This document shows, piece by piece, positions 22,908-32,647 of a DNA stretch of 64,000 nucleotides. Under the pieces are notes generated by a model, which saw only the letters and a program-made list of their open reading frames with translations, did not search any database and was not told the DNA's origin. How positions within the stretch are numbered: position 1 is the stretch's first letter; every line of letters starts with the position of its first letter. A program made the position numbers and the translations under genes. The DNA comes from Ectobacillus funiculus (lineage in GTDB: Bacteria; Bacillota; Bacilli; Bacillales; Bacillaceae_G), in the NCBI RefSeq assembly GCF_004138295.1, contig NZ_SCFM01000019.1:1-64000 (forward strand), written 5' to 3'.

Positions 22908-22936
22908 TTGATTCCCCTAACCTACTATGATATAAT
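22908..22936 (+). promoter_or_regulatory. rpsF-ssb-rpsR promoter
   Basis: TTGATT (22908-22913), a 17-nt spacer, then TATAAT (22931-22936). It gives an mRNA leader of about 70 nt before rpsF. Confidence 0.8.
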
Positions 22937-22949
22937 CTAGACTTGTGAG

Positions 22950-23010
22950 TAATTACAAAAATTGCTCCTTGCCCATTAGTGGGCCGTTTAGTCCAAAAGG
23001 AGGTGACATT
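22950..23010 (+). promoter_or_regulatory. Candidate S6:S18 autoregulatory leader
   Basis: The rpsF leader contains GCCCA-ttag-TGGGC directly followed by CG and TTTAGTCC. A GC stem with adjoining CCG-type bulge upstream of rpsF is the form of the known S6:S18-binding mRNA leader that mimics the rRNA site. The match is by pattern only. Confidence 0.5.
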
Positions 23011-23013
23011 AGG

Positions 23014-23301
23014 ATGAAAAAGTATGAGATTATGTACATCATCCGCCCGAACATGGAAGAGGAAGCTCAAAAAGCATTAGTTGAGCGTTTCGCCAATGTT
23101 TTAACAACAAACGGTGCGGAAATTGCAAACGTAAAAGAGTGGGGAAAACGCCGCTTAGCTTACGAAATCAACGACTTCCGCGAGGGCGTATACATGCTAT
23201 CTAAAGTAAACGCACCTGCAGCTGCAGTTCAAGAATTCGAGCGTTTAGCGAAAATTAGCGAAGATATCATTCGCCACATCGTTGTGCGTGAAGAAGAATA
23301 A
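23014..23301 (+). CDS. rpsF: 30S ribosomal protein S6
   Basis: S6 is a small-subunit protein that pairs with S18 on the platform. The 95-residue protein has [18 protein letters not shown] and [36 protein letters not shown] precedes the ATG at 23014, which excludes a longer in-frame start. It is the first gene of the rpsF-ssb-rpsR operon. Confidence 0.97.
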   Translation: MKKYEIMYIIRPNMEEEAQKALVERFANVLTTNGAEIANVKEWGKRRLAYEINDFREGVYMLSKVNAPAAAVQEFERLAKISEDIIRHIVVREEE

Positions 23302-23329
23302 GATATATTTTTGAGGGAGAGTGGTTCGG

Positions 23330-23857
23330 ATGATGAATCGCGTAGTACTCGTCGGTCGTTTAACTAAAGATCCGGAATTGCGTTACACGCCAAATGGCAT
23401 CGCGGTAGCTACTTTTACGCTGGCTGTGAATCGCGCATTTTCAAATCAGCAGGGCGAACGCGAAGCTGATTTTATTAACTGTGTTGTATGGCGCAAACCA
23501 GCAGAGAATGTAGCAAACTTTTTGAAAAAGGGCAGCCTTGCCGGTGTGGATGGCCGTCTTCAATCTCGTAGCTATGAGGGACAAGATGGGAAGCGTGTGT
23601 ATGTAACAGAAGTTGTTGCAGATAGCGTACAGTTCTTAGAGACAAGGTCAGGCGCAGCGAATGGGGAACAGCGTGGTTCGTTCAATCAGCAGCCACAATC
23701 CTTTGGCAATTACGGAAATCAAGGACCGCAAAATCCATCGTACGGAGGCGGCGCTCCAGCTGGAAACCAAGGGAAATCTAATTTCCAGAGAAATGATGAC
23801 CCGTTTGCCAATGTAGGTCAACCGATTGATATTTCGGACGATGATTTACCATTTTAA
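23330..23857 (+). CDS. ssb: Single-stranded DNA-binding protein SSB (SsbA)
   Basis: SSB coats single-stranded DNA at forks and recruits partners through its acidic tip. The 175-residue protein has the OB-fold ([44 protein letters not shown]) and a disordered Gly/Gln/Asn-rich linker. It ends in the consensus tip [16 protein letters not shown] upstream supports a start at 23330. Its place between rpsF and rpsR marks it as the replicative SsbA rather than the competence paralogue. Confidence 0.97.
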   Translation: MMNRVVLVGRLTKDPELRYTPNGIAVATFTLAVNRAFSNQQGEREADFINCVVWRKPAENVANFLKKGSLAGVDGRLQSRSYEGQDGKRVYVTEVVADSVQFLETRSGAANGEQRGSFNQQPQSFGNYGNQGPQNPSYGGGAPAGNQGKSNFQRNDDPFANVGQPIDISDDDLPF

Positions 23858-23902
23858 TATATAGATCGGCTTACTATAACAAAAGAATGGAGGGAATTTG
23901 AA

Positions 23903-24139
23903 ATGGCTGGTGGACGTAAAGGCGGACGTGCAAAACGTCGTAAAGTGTGCTACTTCACTGCAAATGGCATCACTAAAATTGATTACAAAGATCTTGATCT
24001 TTTAAAACGTTTCGTATCTGAGCGTGGTAAGATTTTACCTCGTCGTGTAACAGGTACTAGCGCAAGATACCAACGCAAACTTACAGTTGCGATTAAACGT
24101 GCTCGTCAAATGGCACTTTTACCATACGTTGCAGAATAA
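23903..24139 (+). CDS. rpsR: 30S ribosomal protein S18
   Basis: S18 is a 78-residue basic protein of the small-subunit platform. It shows [18 protein letters not shown], then [19 protein letters not shown] and the conserved C-terminus [21 protein letters not shown] precedes the start. It is the last gene of the rpsF operon. Confidence 0.98.
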   Translation: MAGGRKGGRAKRRKVCYFTANGITKIDYKDLDLLKRFVSERGKILPRRVTGTSARYQRKLTVAIKRARQMALLPYVAE

Positions 24140-24147
24140 GAACGTTA

Positions 24148-24186
24148 AAAAATGCACAGTAAAGGGCATCCTCTACTGTGCATTTT
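24148..24186 (+). terminator. rpsR intrinsic terminator
   Basis: AAAATGCACAGTA pairs with TACTGTGCATTTT around a short loop, with further T residues (GTTGTTTT). Confidence 0.85.
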
Positions 24187-24274
24187 GTTGTTTTATTAAC
24201 TTCTTTCTTGTTTAATCTATGAAAGAAAACGGTTAAAATAGAGAAGGAATAAGTAAATGAAGCGAGGAAAACGC

Positions 24275-25216
24275 ATGAAAAATACGAGGTTTATCACAGA
24301 AGGGGCAGTCTTATTAGCAGTCTACATTATTTTGCTGCTGGCATCCCTTTATATACCAATACTGAATTTTTTCATTTCATTAGCATTACCGCTCCCGTTT
24401 ATCTTATTTTCGATACGTTATGATGTGAAGCGTAGTCTCATTCTGGTGGCAGTGGCTTCCTTAGTGACAATGATTGTCAGCTCACCACTTACTATCACAA
24501 ATACTGTGATGTTTGGGACAGCTGGAATTGTGTTTGGAAGTATGTATAAAAGGAACAGAAAGCCTTTAGAAATTTTGCTTGCAGGAACTCTTATTTACAT
24601 AGTAAATATCGTTGTGTTATATATTGTGAGTATACAACTGCTGCATTATAACTTTATCACTGAATTAAAGGACGTATTTAATCAGTCCATTCAACAGGCT
24701 GAACAAATTACAAAAGCAACCGGTGCTCAAGTGAATGAAGAGCAGATGAAACAATTAAAGCAAACGCTAGGGCTAATTGGTTACCTGTTACCGATGTTAG
24801 TTGTTGCAAGTGGATTAATGATGGCTTGGTTCACTCAGTTGATTGCGGCTCCAGTTTTAAAGCGCTTAAGAAATCCTGTACAGCCTTGGCCGCCATTTCG
24901 TGATATTCAATTTCCTAAAAGTGTTCTTTGGTATTATGTTCTTTTTCTCATTATAACTATGTTTTATAAGGCAGAGGAAGGAACATACTTATATATTGCT
25001 TTATTAAATTTGAACTTTCTGCTTCAATGGATTATGGCAGCACAAGGTTTCTCATTTATAGCCTTCTGGTCTCATAGCAAGGGCTATCCTAAGGCATTCC
25101 CAATTATACTTTTTGTTGTTTCGTTATTAATGACCATTTTATTTTCTCTCGTAAGTTTCTTAGGTATAATAGATTTAGGTTTTGGACTTCGGAATAGGCT
25201 AGAAAAACGTGTATAG
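24275..25216 (+). CDS. yybS: DUF2232 membrane protein YybS
   Basis: A polytopic membrane protein of about 313 residues with roughly eight hydrophobic segments. It contains GAVLLAVYIILLLASLYIPI at the N-terminus and a charged central loop (about 140-170) with coiled-coil character (QQAEQITKATGAQVNEEQMKQLKQT). The family lies immediately upstream of gdpP in Bacillaceae; function is unknown. Two starts have Shine-Dalgarno sequences: 24275 (GAGGAAAACGC, as in homologues) and 24257 (AAGGAATAAG). Confidence 0.88.
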   Translation: MKNTRFITEGAVLLAVYIILLLASLYIPILNFFISLALPLPFILFSIRYDVKRSLILVAVASLVTMIVSSPLTITNTVMFGTAGIVFGSMYKRNRKPLEILLAGTLIYIVNIVVLYIVSIQLLHYNFITELKDVFNQSIQQAEQITKATGAQVNEEQMKQLKQTLGLIGYLLPMLVVASGLMMAWFTQLIAAPVLKRLRNPVQPWPPFRDIQFPKSVLWYYVLFLIITMFYKAEEGTYLYIALLNLNFLLQWIMAAQGFSFIAFWSHSKGYPKAFPIILFVVSLLMTILFSLVSFLGIIDLGFGLRNRLEKRV

Positions 25217-25316
25217 CACAAAATGCTCTTATACAAGGAGTGGGGTTTAAAAGAGGCATGTTTACAAGGCTCTTTCAGATGTATAGTTCGTCAAGTTTTT
25301 TATAGGAGTTGAACGT

Positions 25317-27290
25317 ATGCCTGAATTTTATAAGAAACAAAAGTTTCTTTATCCTATTTATGCCCTAACGCTCTTAACTCTCTTGTTAGTTACAGTTCTC
25401 GTATATTACAACTGGATATTTGGTGTGGCTGCCTCCTTCCTTTTTTGCTTGATTGTATTGGTTTTAATCAAGTTTGAATTGGCATTTCGGAAAAATCTAG
25501 AACAATATACGTCTGATATGATTACAAGAGTTAAGAAAGTAAGTGACGAAGCATTGAATCAAATGCCGATTGGGATTCTGCTATACAACAAGGAGTATGG
25601 AATTGACTGGGCAAACCCTTATTTAACTTCCTGCTTTGGTCATCAATCCCTGGCTGGATGGCATTTGTATGACTTGTCAGAGGCGTTGTTGTTACTTGTG
25701 AAGCAAGAAATGATTGCTGATGTTATTACATTAAATAAGCGGAAGTTTCGTGTGTTTGTGCGGCGCGAGGAAAAGCTTATTTATTTTTTCGATGTAACAG
25801 AGCAGACGCACATTGAAAAAATGTATGAGGATCAAAGAACAGTGCTAGCTGTCATTTACTTGGATAATTATGACGAAGTAACACAAGGACTTGATGATCA
25901 GCAAAGAACAAATATTACCAGTCATGTTACTGCAATTTTAAATAGTTGGGCACTGAAATATGGTATGTATTTAAAGCGTGTTTCCTCTGAGCGCTTTTTC
26001 GTTGTATTGAATGAAAGTATTTTGCTGCAGGTGGAGAAGAGTAAATTTGATATTTTGGACCAAGTGCGCGAGGAAACAGCGAAACGCAATATTCCACTTA
26101 CATTAAGTATTGGTGTCGGTTCAGGAGCCCTTGAGCTTCCAGAATTAGGCGTAATGGCACAATCTGGGCTTGATCTTGCATTAGGCCGCGGAGGCGACCA
26201 GGTGGCTGTTAAACAGGCGACAGGAAAGGTGAAATTTTACGGTGGTAAAACCAACCCGATAGAGAAGCGAACAAGGGTTAGGGCACGTGTGATTTCCCAT
26301 GCCTTAAAGGATCTTGTACTTGAAAGCAATAATATTATCATTATGGGTCATAAATTACCTGACATGGATGCTCTAGGAGCTGCGATCGGTATTTTAAAGG
26401 TTGCGGAACTGAATGAACGCGAAGGATATATTGTTTTAGATGAACAAGGCCTCGATAAGGGTGTGAAGCGGCTCATTGAAGAGCTTAAGCAGCAGCCTGT
26501 GCTTTGGTCTCGGTTCATTAGCCCAGAACAAGCGCTTGAGCTTGCTACGGATGAATCGCTCCTCGTTATTGTAGATACACATAAGCCGTCTATGGTGATT
26601 GAGCCACAATTATTAAGTACAATTGAAAATGTTGTAGTGATTGACCATCATCGCCGTGGAGAGGATTTTATTGAAGATCCACTTCTTGTGTATATGGAGC
26701 CATATGCCTCCTCAACTGCTGAGCTTGTTACAGAGTTATTGGAATATCAACCAAAGCGCCTGAAAATGAGCATGCTTGAGGCGACCGCATTGTTGGCTGG
26801 TATTATTGTAGATACCAAAAGCTTTACCTTCCGCACAGGTTCTCGTACATTTGATGCAGCTTCCTATCTTCGTTCTCATGGAGCGGATACTGTTTTAGTT
26901 CAAAAGCTCCTGAAAGAGGATATGAACCAGTATTTAAAGATTGCCAAAACACTTCAAAATGCGTACATTTATAAAAACGGCATTGCCATCGCTACAGCGG
27001 AGGAAGGGCAGCTTCATGACCAAGTATTGATTGCCCAGGCTGCAGATACGCTTTTAACGATGACAGGCGTAGTAGCCTCTTTTGTAATTGCCAAACGAAC
27101 AGAACAAATGATAGGCATGAGTGGGCGTTCACTTGGAGAAATTAATGTCCAAATTATTTTAGAGGCCCTCGGCGGGGGTGGACATTTAACGAATGCTGCT
27201 ACACAAATGCATCATACATCCATTACAGAAGCAGAAAATCAGCTTAAAGCTGTTATAGATGAATATCTTCAGGGAGGGACAAAGGAATGA
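25317..27290 (+). CDS. gdpP: Cyclic-di-AMP phosphodiesterase GdpP
   Basis: GdpP hydrolyses c-di-AMP to pApA and so affects wall homeostasis, osmolyte uptake and beta-lactam tolerance. The 657-residue protein has two N-terminal transmembrane helices, a PAS domain (about 85-150), a degenerate GGDEF domain (about 175-300) and a DHH-DHHA1 hydrolase. Key hydrolase motifs are [31 protein letters not shown] and the C-terminal [11 protein letters not shown]. All catalytic motifs look intact. The stop overlaps the start of rplI by 4 nt. Confidence 0.97.
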   Translation: MPEFYKKQKFLYPIYALTLLTLLLVTVLVYYNWIFGVAASFLFCLIVLVLIKFELAFRKNLEQYTSDMITRVKKVSDEALNQMPIGILLYNKEYGIDWANPYLTSCFGHQSLAGWHLYDLSEALLLLVKQEMIADVITLNKRKFRVFVRREEKLIYFFDVTEQTHIEKMYEDQRTVLAVIYLDNYDEVTQGLDDQQRTNITSHVTAILNSWALKYGMYLKRVSSERFFVVLNESILLQVEKSKFDILDQVREETAKRNIPLTLSIGVGSGALELPELGVMAQSGLDLALGRGGDQVAVKQATGKVKFYGGKTNPIEKRTRVRARVISHALKDLVLESNNIIIMGHKLPDMDALGAAIGILKVAELNEREGYIVLDEQGLDKGVKRLIEELKQQPVLWSRFISPEQALELATDESLLVIVDTHKPSMVIEPQLLSTIENVVVIDHHRRGEDFIEDPLLVYMEPYASSTAELVTELLEYQPKRLKMSMLEATALLAGIIVDTKSFTFRTGSRTFDAASYLRSHGADTVLVQKLLKEDMNQYLKIAKTLQNAYIYKNGIAIATAEEGQLHDQVLIAQAADTLLTMTGVVASFVIAKRTEQMIGMSGRSLGEINVQIILEALGGGGHLTNAATQMHHTSITEAENQLKAVIDEYLQGGTKE

Positions 27291-27733
27291 AGGTTATCTT
27301 TTTAAAAGACGTAAAAGGCAAAGGAAAAAAAGGTGAGGTTAAAAATGTAGCAGATGGCTACGCTCAAAACTTCCTTTTAAAGCAGGGATTAGCAGTTGAA
27401 GCTACAAATGCAAATGTGAGCACATTGGATGCAAAGAAGCGTAAGGAAGAAAAGGAAGCAGAGCAGGAGCTTGAAAATAGCAAAAAATTGAAAGAAACCT
27501 TAGAAACATTGACAGTCAACTTAAAAGCAAAGTCTGGAGAAGGCGGTCGATTGTTCGGTTCCATTACGAGCAAGCAAATTGCTGAGGAGTTGCAAAAGGC
27601 GCATGGTTTCAAGGTTGATAAACGTAAATTTGAGTTGCATGATGCGATTCGTACGTTAGGGCATACAAATGTCCCAGTAAAGCTTCACCCGCAAGTAACA
27701 GCAACATTAAAGGTACATGTAACTGAGCAGTAA
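27287..27733 (+). CDS. rplI: 50S ribosomal protein L9
   Basis: L9 is a dumbbell-shaped protein that projects from the L1 side of the large subunit. The 148-residue product has the N-domain [26 protein letters not shown], the long connecting helix rich in Lys/Glu (about 45-75) and the C-domain [17 protein letters not shown]. The start overlaps the gdpP stop (ATGA), so the two are co-translated. No clear terminator follows; a dispersed repeat fills the gap to dnaC. Confidence 0.97.
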   Translation: MKVIFLKDVKGKGKKGEVKNVADGYAQNFLLKQGLAVEATNANVSTLDAKKRKEEKEAEQELENSKKLKETLETLTVNLKAKSGEGGRLFGSITSKQIAEELQKAHGFKVDKRKFELHDAIRTLGHTNVPVKLHPQVTATLKVHVTEQ

Positions 27734-27749
27734 GGCGCAGCTTTATATC

Positions 27750-27876
27750 GCTGTAGGAAAGGATAAATTTCCAGCTAGAGGTCATTTGGTACACTTGGGA
27801 ATTTTAGGGATATAGTGTAAGGACAACTACGTCTCTGTCTTCGCCTAACGGCTTGCTAATCGACGAGTTTTCTTTA
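27750..27876 (+). repeat. Dispersed ~134-bp repeat, copy 7
   Basis: A diverged plus-orientation copy between rplI and dnaC. Outer stem CTGTA pairs with TATAG. The 3' hairpin is weakened (GGCTTGCTAATCGACGAG). Its final TTTCTTT runs directly into the AAAGGAGG ribosome-binding site of dnaC, so the repeat forms most of the dnaC 5' flank. Confidence 0.85.
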
Positions 27877-27893
27877 AAGGAGGATGGATAACT

Positions 27894-29255
27894 ATGAGTG
27901 ATTTATTTGCTGATCGTACCCCTCCGCAAAATATAGAAGCTGAACAGGCTGTTTTAGGAGCTGTGTTTTTAGAACCAGAGTCGTTAACACCGGCTTCAGA
28001 AATGCTAAGACCAGAGGATTTCTATCGTGCAGCCCACCAAAAAATATTTGAAATGATGTTGGCTCTCTCCAATAAGGGGGAGCCAATTGATTTGGTGACA
28101 GTAACCGCCGAGCTTGCAGATCAAAACCTGCTGGAGGAAGTCGGCGGTGTTTCTTATTTAGCGGACTTGGCAAATGCTGTTCCTACAGCGGCGAATGTTG
28201 AGTATTACGCAAGGATTATAGAAGAGAAATCAATCTTGCGCCGCCTTATCCGAACAGCTACAACCATTGCAACAGATGGCTACACACGTGAAGATGATGT
28301 AGAAGGTTTATTAAATGAATCAGAACGGAAAATCTTAGAGGTATCCCAGCGCAAAAATACAAAAGGGTTCCAAAATATAAAGGATGTTCTCGTTGCGGCA
28401 TATGATAAGATTGAAACGCTGCATAATCGTAAAGGTGATATTACAGGTATTCCGACAGGGTTTATCGAGCTAGATAAAATGACAGCTGGGTTTCAGCGGA
28501 ATGATTTAATCATCGTCGCTGCCCGTCCTTCTGTAGGTAAAACAGCATTTGCTTTGAATATTGCGCAAAATGTAGCGACGAAAACGGATGAAAATGTAGC
28601 TATCTTTAGTTTAGAGATGGGATCTGATCAGCTTGTTATGCGTATGCTTTGCGCAGAAGGAAATATTGATGCACAGCGTTTACGTACAGGGGCATTAACA
28701 GCTGAGGATTGGGCAAAGCTCACAATGGCAATGGGGAGCTTAGCGAATGGCGGGATTTATATTGATGATACGCCAGGAATTCGTGTAAGTGAAATTCGTG
28801 CAAAATGCCGCCGTTTGAAACAGGAGAGTGGTCTAGGCATGATTTTGATAGATTATCTCCAACTTATCCAGGGAAGTGGAAAGTCTGGTGAAAATCGTCA
28901 ACAGGAAGTGTCGGAAATTTCCAGATCCCTTAAGGCACTCGCAAGGGAACTGCAGGTTCCTGTTATTGCCTTATCACAGCTATCACGTGGAGTAGAATCG
29001 CGTCAGGACAAACGTCCGATGATGTCTGACATTCGAGAATCTGGAAGTATCGAGCAGGATGCTGATATTGTTGCCTTCTTATATCGTGAAGACTATTATG
29101 AGCGTGAGACAGAAAATAAAAATACTATTGAAATTATTATTGCGAAGCAGCGTAATGGTCCTGTTGGCACAGTGCAGCTTGCTTTTGTAAAAGAATATAA
29201 TAAGTTTGTGAATTTAGACCGACGATATGATGAAGGTGCAGCACCGCCAGCATAA
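27894..29255 (+). CDS. dnaC: Replicative DNA helicase (DnaB family; DnaC in Bacillus)
   Basis: This is the hexameric fork helicase, loaded at oriC by DnaD/DnaB/DnaI in Bacillus. The 453-residue protein has the N-terminal primase-interacting domain (PPQNIEAEQAVLGAVFLEPE), a linker helix and the RecA-fold motor. The motor carries Walker A ARPSVGKTA (210-218), Walker B GMILIDYLQLI, and VIALSQLSRGVE with KRPMMSDIRESGSIEQDADIV. Length is typical. AAAGGAGG precedes the ATG. No intein is present. Confidence 0.97.
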   Translation: MSDLFADRTPPQNIEAEQAVLGAVFLEPESLTPASEMLRPEDFYRAAHQKIFEMMLALSNKGEPIDLVTVTAELADQNLLEEVGGVSYLADLANAVPTAANVEYYARIIEEKSILRRLIRTATTIATDGYTREDDVEGLLNESERKILEVSQRKNTKGFQNIKDVLVAAYDKIETLHNRKGDITGIPTGFIELDKMTAGFQRNDLIIVAARPSVGKTAFALNIAQNVATKTDENVAIFSLEMGSDQLVMRMLCAEGNIDAQRLRTGALTAEDWAKLTMAMGSLANGGIYIDDTPGIRVSEIRAKCRRLKQESGLGMILIDYLQLIQGSGKSGENRQQEVSEISRSLKALARELQVPVIALSQLSRGVESRQDKRPMMSDIRESGSIEQDADIVAFLYREDYYERETENKNTIEIIIAKQRNGPVGTVQLAFVKEYNKFVNLDRRYDEGAAPPA

Positions 29256-29298
29256 AAAAAAGAACACATCGCATGATAAGGATGTGTTCTTTTTTTGC
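29256..29298 (+). terminator. dnaC intrinsic terminator
   Basis: AAAAGAACACATC-gcatgataag-GATGTGTTCTTTTTTT, a strong symmetrical stem with T-tract. Repeat copy 8 begins directly after it. Confidence 0.92.
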
Positions 29299-29425
29299 CC
29301 TGTAAGAAAGTGCTATTTTCAACTGGCAGCCAATTCGATGCAGTAGGAAACTTTAGGAATACAGCCTAAGGGCGACTGTACCTTTGTTTTCTTCTAACGG
29401 CTCGCCAGTCAGCAAATTTTCTTTA
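29299..29425 (+). repeat. Dispersed ~134-bp repeat, copy 8
   Basis: Plus orientation with outer stem CCTGTA/TACAG. The inner AAATTTC arm has decayed to ATTTTCAAC, and the 3' hairpin is CTCGCC-agtc-AGCAAA. Confidence 0.85.
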
Positions 29426-29439
29426 AAATAACAAGGTAT

Positions 29440-29482
29440 CTTACGAACGAAGGTTAATGTCAAAAATTAAAATGTTCGTTTT
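29440..29482. promoter_or_regulatory. Candidate inverted PurR boxes upstream of purA
   Basis: ACGAAC (29443-29448) and GTTCGT (29474-29479) form an inverted pair whose cores are 25 nt apart, just upstream of the purA promoter. PurR in B. subtilis binds inverted PurBoxes built on CGAAC at roughly this spacing upstream of purA. Assignment is by motif only. Confidence 0.55.
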
Positions 29483-29486
29483 TTCG

Positions 29487-29514
29487 TTGACTTCTTTCAT
29501 CATTTTGGTAAAAT
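29487..29514 (+). promoter_or_regulatory. purA promoter
   Basis: TTGACT (29487-29492), a 16-nt spacer, then TAAAAT (29509-29514), about 40 nt before the purA ATG. The candidate PurR boxes end just upstream of the -35 element. Confidence 0.65.
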
Positions 29515-29556
29515 GGTATTGTTTGAGTTCGTTTTAAATTTGTGGAGGTGCTTTGA

Positions 29557-30846
<1,290 letters not shown>

Positions 30847-30896
30847 GGATCACAGAAAAGCATTGAATATTGTCGAAAAATGTTGTATATTTAGTC

Positions 30897-30933
30897 AGGG
30901 AAAGAGCCCTACTCTTCTGGGTTCTTTCCTTTT
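30897..30933 (+). terminator. purA terminator
   Basis: GGAAAGAGCCC and GGGTTCTTTCC form a stem followed by TTTTG. Repeat copy 9 begins immediately after. Confidence 0.8.
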
Positions 30934-31066
30934 GACACTTATAAAAAAGGATACATTTCTAACTAGAAGTGAATTCGACGTGGCAGGAAACTTTAGCAAC
31001 AAAGTGTAAGTGTAACTATGCCTCTGTTTTCGCAAAAATTTGGGGCCTGACAATCAGTGAGTTTAA
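30934..31066 (+). repeat. Dispersed ~134-bp repeat, copy 9
   Basis: A diverged plus copy between purA and the tRNA cluster. The outer stem ACACTT/AAAGTGT is extended by a base pair. The terminal hairpin has decayed (CCTGACAATCAGTGAG). Confidence 0.8.
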
Positions 31067-31190
31067 AAAATAAAAAAATACTTGATTTCTATTTGAGTAA
31101 TATGATAAGATATATCTTGTCGTTAAAAAATTAGTATATTTTTTGAGAGTGAATTATCGCTTTTCAAGACTAGTATCTTATTCACAATAA

Positions 31191-31266
31191 GAGCCATTAG
31201 CTCAGTCGGTAGAGCATCTGACTTTTAATCAGAGGGTCGAAGGTTCGAGTCCTTCATGGCTCACCA
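31191..31266 (+). tRNA. tRNA-Lys (anticodon TTT)
   Basis: Full cloverleaf: acceptor GAGCCAT/ATGGCTC, D-loop AGCTCAGTCGGTAGAGC, anticodon arm CTGACTTTTAATCAG, T-arm with GGTTCGAGTCC, and encoded CCA. First of four tRNAs between purA and walR. Confidence 0.97.
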
Positions 31267-31275
31267 TTTTAATGT

Positions 31276-31347
31276 GGCCCGTTGGTCAAGCGGTTAAGAC
31301 ACCGCCCTTTCACGGCGGTAACACGGGTTCGAATCCCGTACGGGTCA
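31276..31347 (+). tRNA. tRNA-Glu (anticodon TTC)
   Basis: Acceptor GGCCCGT/ACGGGTC, anticodon arm CCGCCCTTTCACGGCGG, T-arm CGGGTTCGAATCCCG. No CCA is encoded. Confidence 0.96.
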
Positions 31348-31367
31348 CTTTTTTAATATTTATTCAT

Positions 31368-31443
31368 GGTTCCGTGGTGTAGCGGTTAACATGCCTGCCT
31401 GTCACGCAGGAGATCGCGGGTTCGATCCCCGTCGGGACCGCCA
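31368..31443 (+). tRNA. tRNA-Asp (anticodon GTC)
   Basis: Acceptor GGTTCCG/CGGGACC, anticodon arm CCTGCCTGTCACGCAGG, T-arm GCGGGTTCGATCCCCGT, encoded CCA. Confidence 0.96.
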
Positions 31444-31482
31444 TTCTTGTTTCACCGTATTACGGTTTTACATAGATATTTT

Positions 31483-31555
<73 letters not shown>

Positions 31556-31558
31556 CTT

Positions 31559-31601
31559 CAAGGACATTAAGTAGATAAAGCTTGATGTCCTTTCATTTTT
31601 T
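31559..31601 (+). terminator. tRNA cluster terminator
   Basis: AAGGACAT and ATGTCCTT form a stem around a 16-nt loop, followed by TCATTTTTT. Repeat copy 10 follows directly. Confidence 0.85.
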
Positions 31602-31737
31602 GCTCTTTAAGAAAATGTGTAAGTTTCCAGCTAGAGGTGAATTCTACGTAGCAGGAAATTTTAGAAGCAAAGTGTAAGTGCAACTATGTCTCTGTCCTCG
31701 CCCAAGAATGGGGCTCGCCAGTCGATGGGTTTTTCTT
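31602..31737 (+). repeat. Dispersed ~134-bp repeat, copy 10
   Basis: Plus orientation with outer stem CTTTA/CAAAG. Terminal hairpin is diverged (GCTCGCCAGTCGATGGG) and followed by TTTTTCTT. Confidence 0.85.
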
Positions 31738-31872
31738 AGAAGGTATGGAACATTTGACAAGGTATATTCATGTACATGAATTTCTAGAGGAAATGATGTG
31801 TTTGCTCCCTTTGGGATGAAGCGACTTCAGTTTTACAAACAAAGATAATTCTTTTACAATAGATAATAGATG

Positions 31873-31904
31873 AGCCTCTAGCAGTAATAGCTAGGGGCTT
31901 TTGT
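31873..31904 (+). terminator. Terminator-like hairpin upstream of walR
   Basis: AGCCTCTAGC-agtaata-GCTAGGGGCT followed by TTTGTG, ending about 35 bp before the walR ATG. It may end tRNA read-through or act as an attenuator in the walR leader. The T-tract is short. Confidence 0.55.
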
Positions 31905-31936
31905 GTAAAAATAGCGTCTGGGAGGGATAAAGCAAT

Positions 31937-32644
31937 ATGATGGGAAAAAAGATTTTAGTAGTGGATGATGAAAAACCAATTGCTGATATTTTAAAGTTCA
32001 ATCTGGAAAAAGAAGGATTTGAAATCGTGTTAGCTCATGATGGAGAAGAGGCAATTGAAAAGGTACAGTCTGAACAACCAGATATGATATTGTTGGACAT
32101 TATGCTTCCCGGAAAGGATGGATTAGAAGTTTGCCGTGAAGTACGAAAGAACTTCGAAATGCCAATTATCATGTTGACTGCGAAAAATTCTGAAATTGAT
32201 AAAGTGCTTGGTTTAGAACTGGGAGCAGATGATTATGTGACCAAGCCGTTTAGCACACGGGAATTACTGGCACGTGTCAAAGCCAATCTTCGACGCCACC
32301 AACAAGGCGGTGGAAACGAGAAGGAAGAAAATATAGAGGTTACAGTTGGACCAATTGTAATTAATTCAAATGCATACAGTGTGATGAAGCGAGAGGAAAA
32401 TATTGAACTGACACACAGGGAATTTGAACTGCTTCATTACTTGGCAAAGCATCTAGGACAAGTTATGACGCGTGAACACCTGTTGCAAACCGTATGGGGA
32501 TATGATTATTTTGGTGACGTGCGTACAGTGGATGTCACGGTACGTCGCTTGCGTGAAAAGATTGAGGATAATCCAAGTCATCCTACTTTAATTGTGACAA
32601 GAAGAGGAGTCGGCTATTATCTCCGTGACCCGGAACAGGAGTAA
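31937..32644 (+). CDS. walR: Response regulator WalR (YycF)
   Basis: WalR is the essential OmpR-type regulator of cell-wall hydrolase genes. The 235-residue protein has a receiver domain with DDE (10-12), phospho-acceptor Asp54 in [12 protein letters not shown] and Lys in VTKPFS. The winged-helix domain contains [26 protein letters not shown] and [23 protein letters not shown] precedes the ATG pair; I take the first. It heads the walRKHIJ-htrC operon. Confidence 0.97.
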   Translation: MMGKKILVVDDEKPIADILKFNLEKEGFEIVLAHDGEEAIEKVQSEQPDMILLDIMLPGKDGLEVCREVRKNFEMPIIMLTAKNSEIDKVLGLELGADDYVTKPFSTRELLARVKANLRRHQQGGGNEKEENIEVTVGPIVINSNAYSVMKREENIELTHREFELLHYLAKHLGQVMTREHLLQTVWGYDYFGDVRTVDVTVRRLREKIEDNPSHPTLIVTRRGVGYYLRDPEQE

Positions 32645-32647
32645 TTC

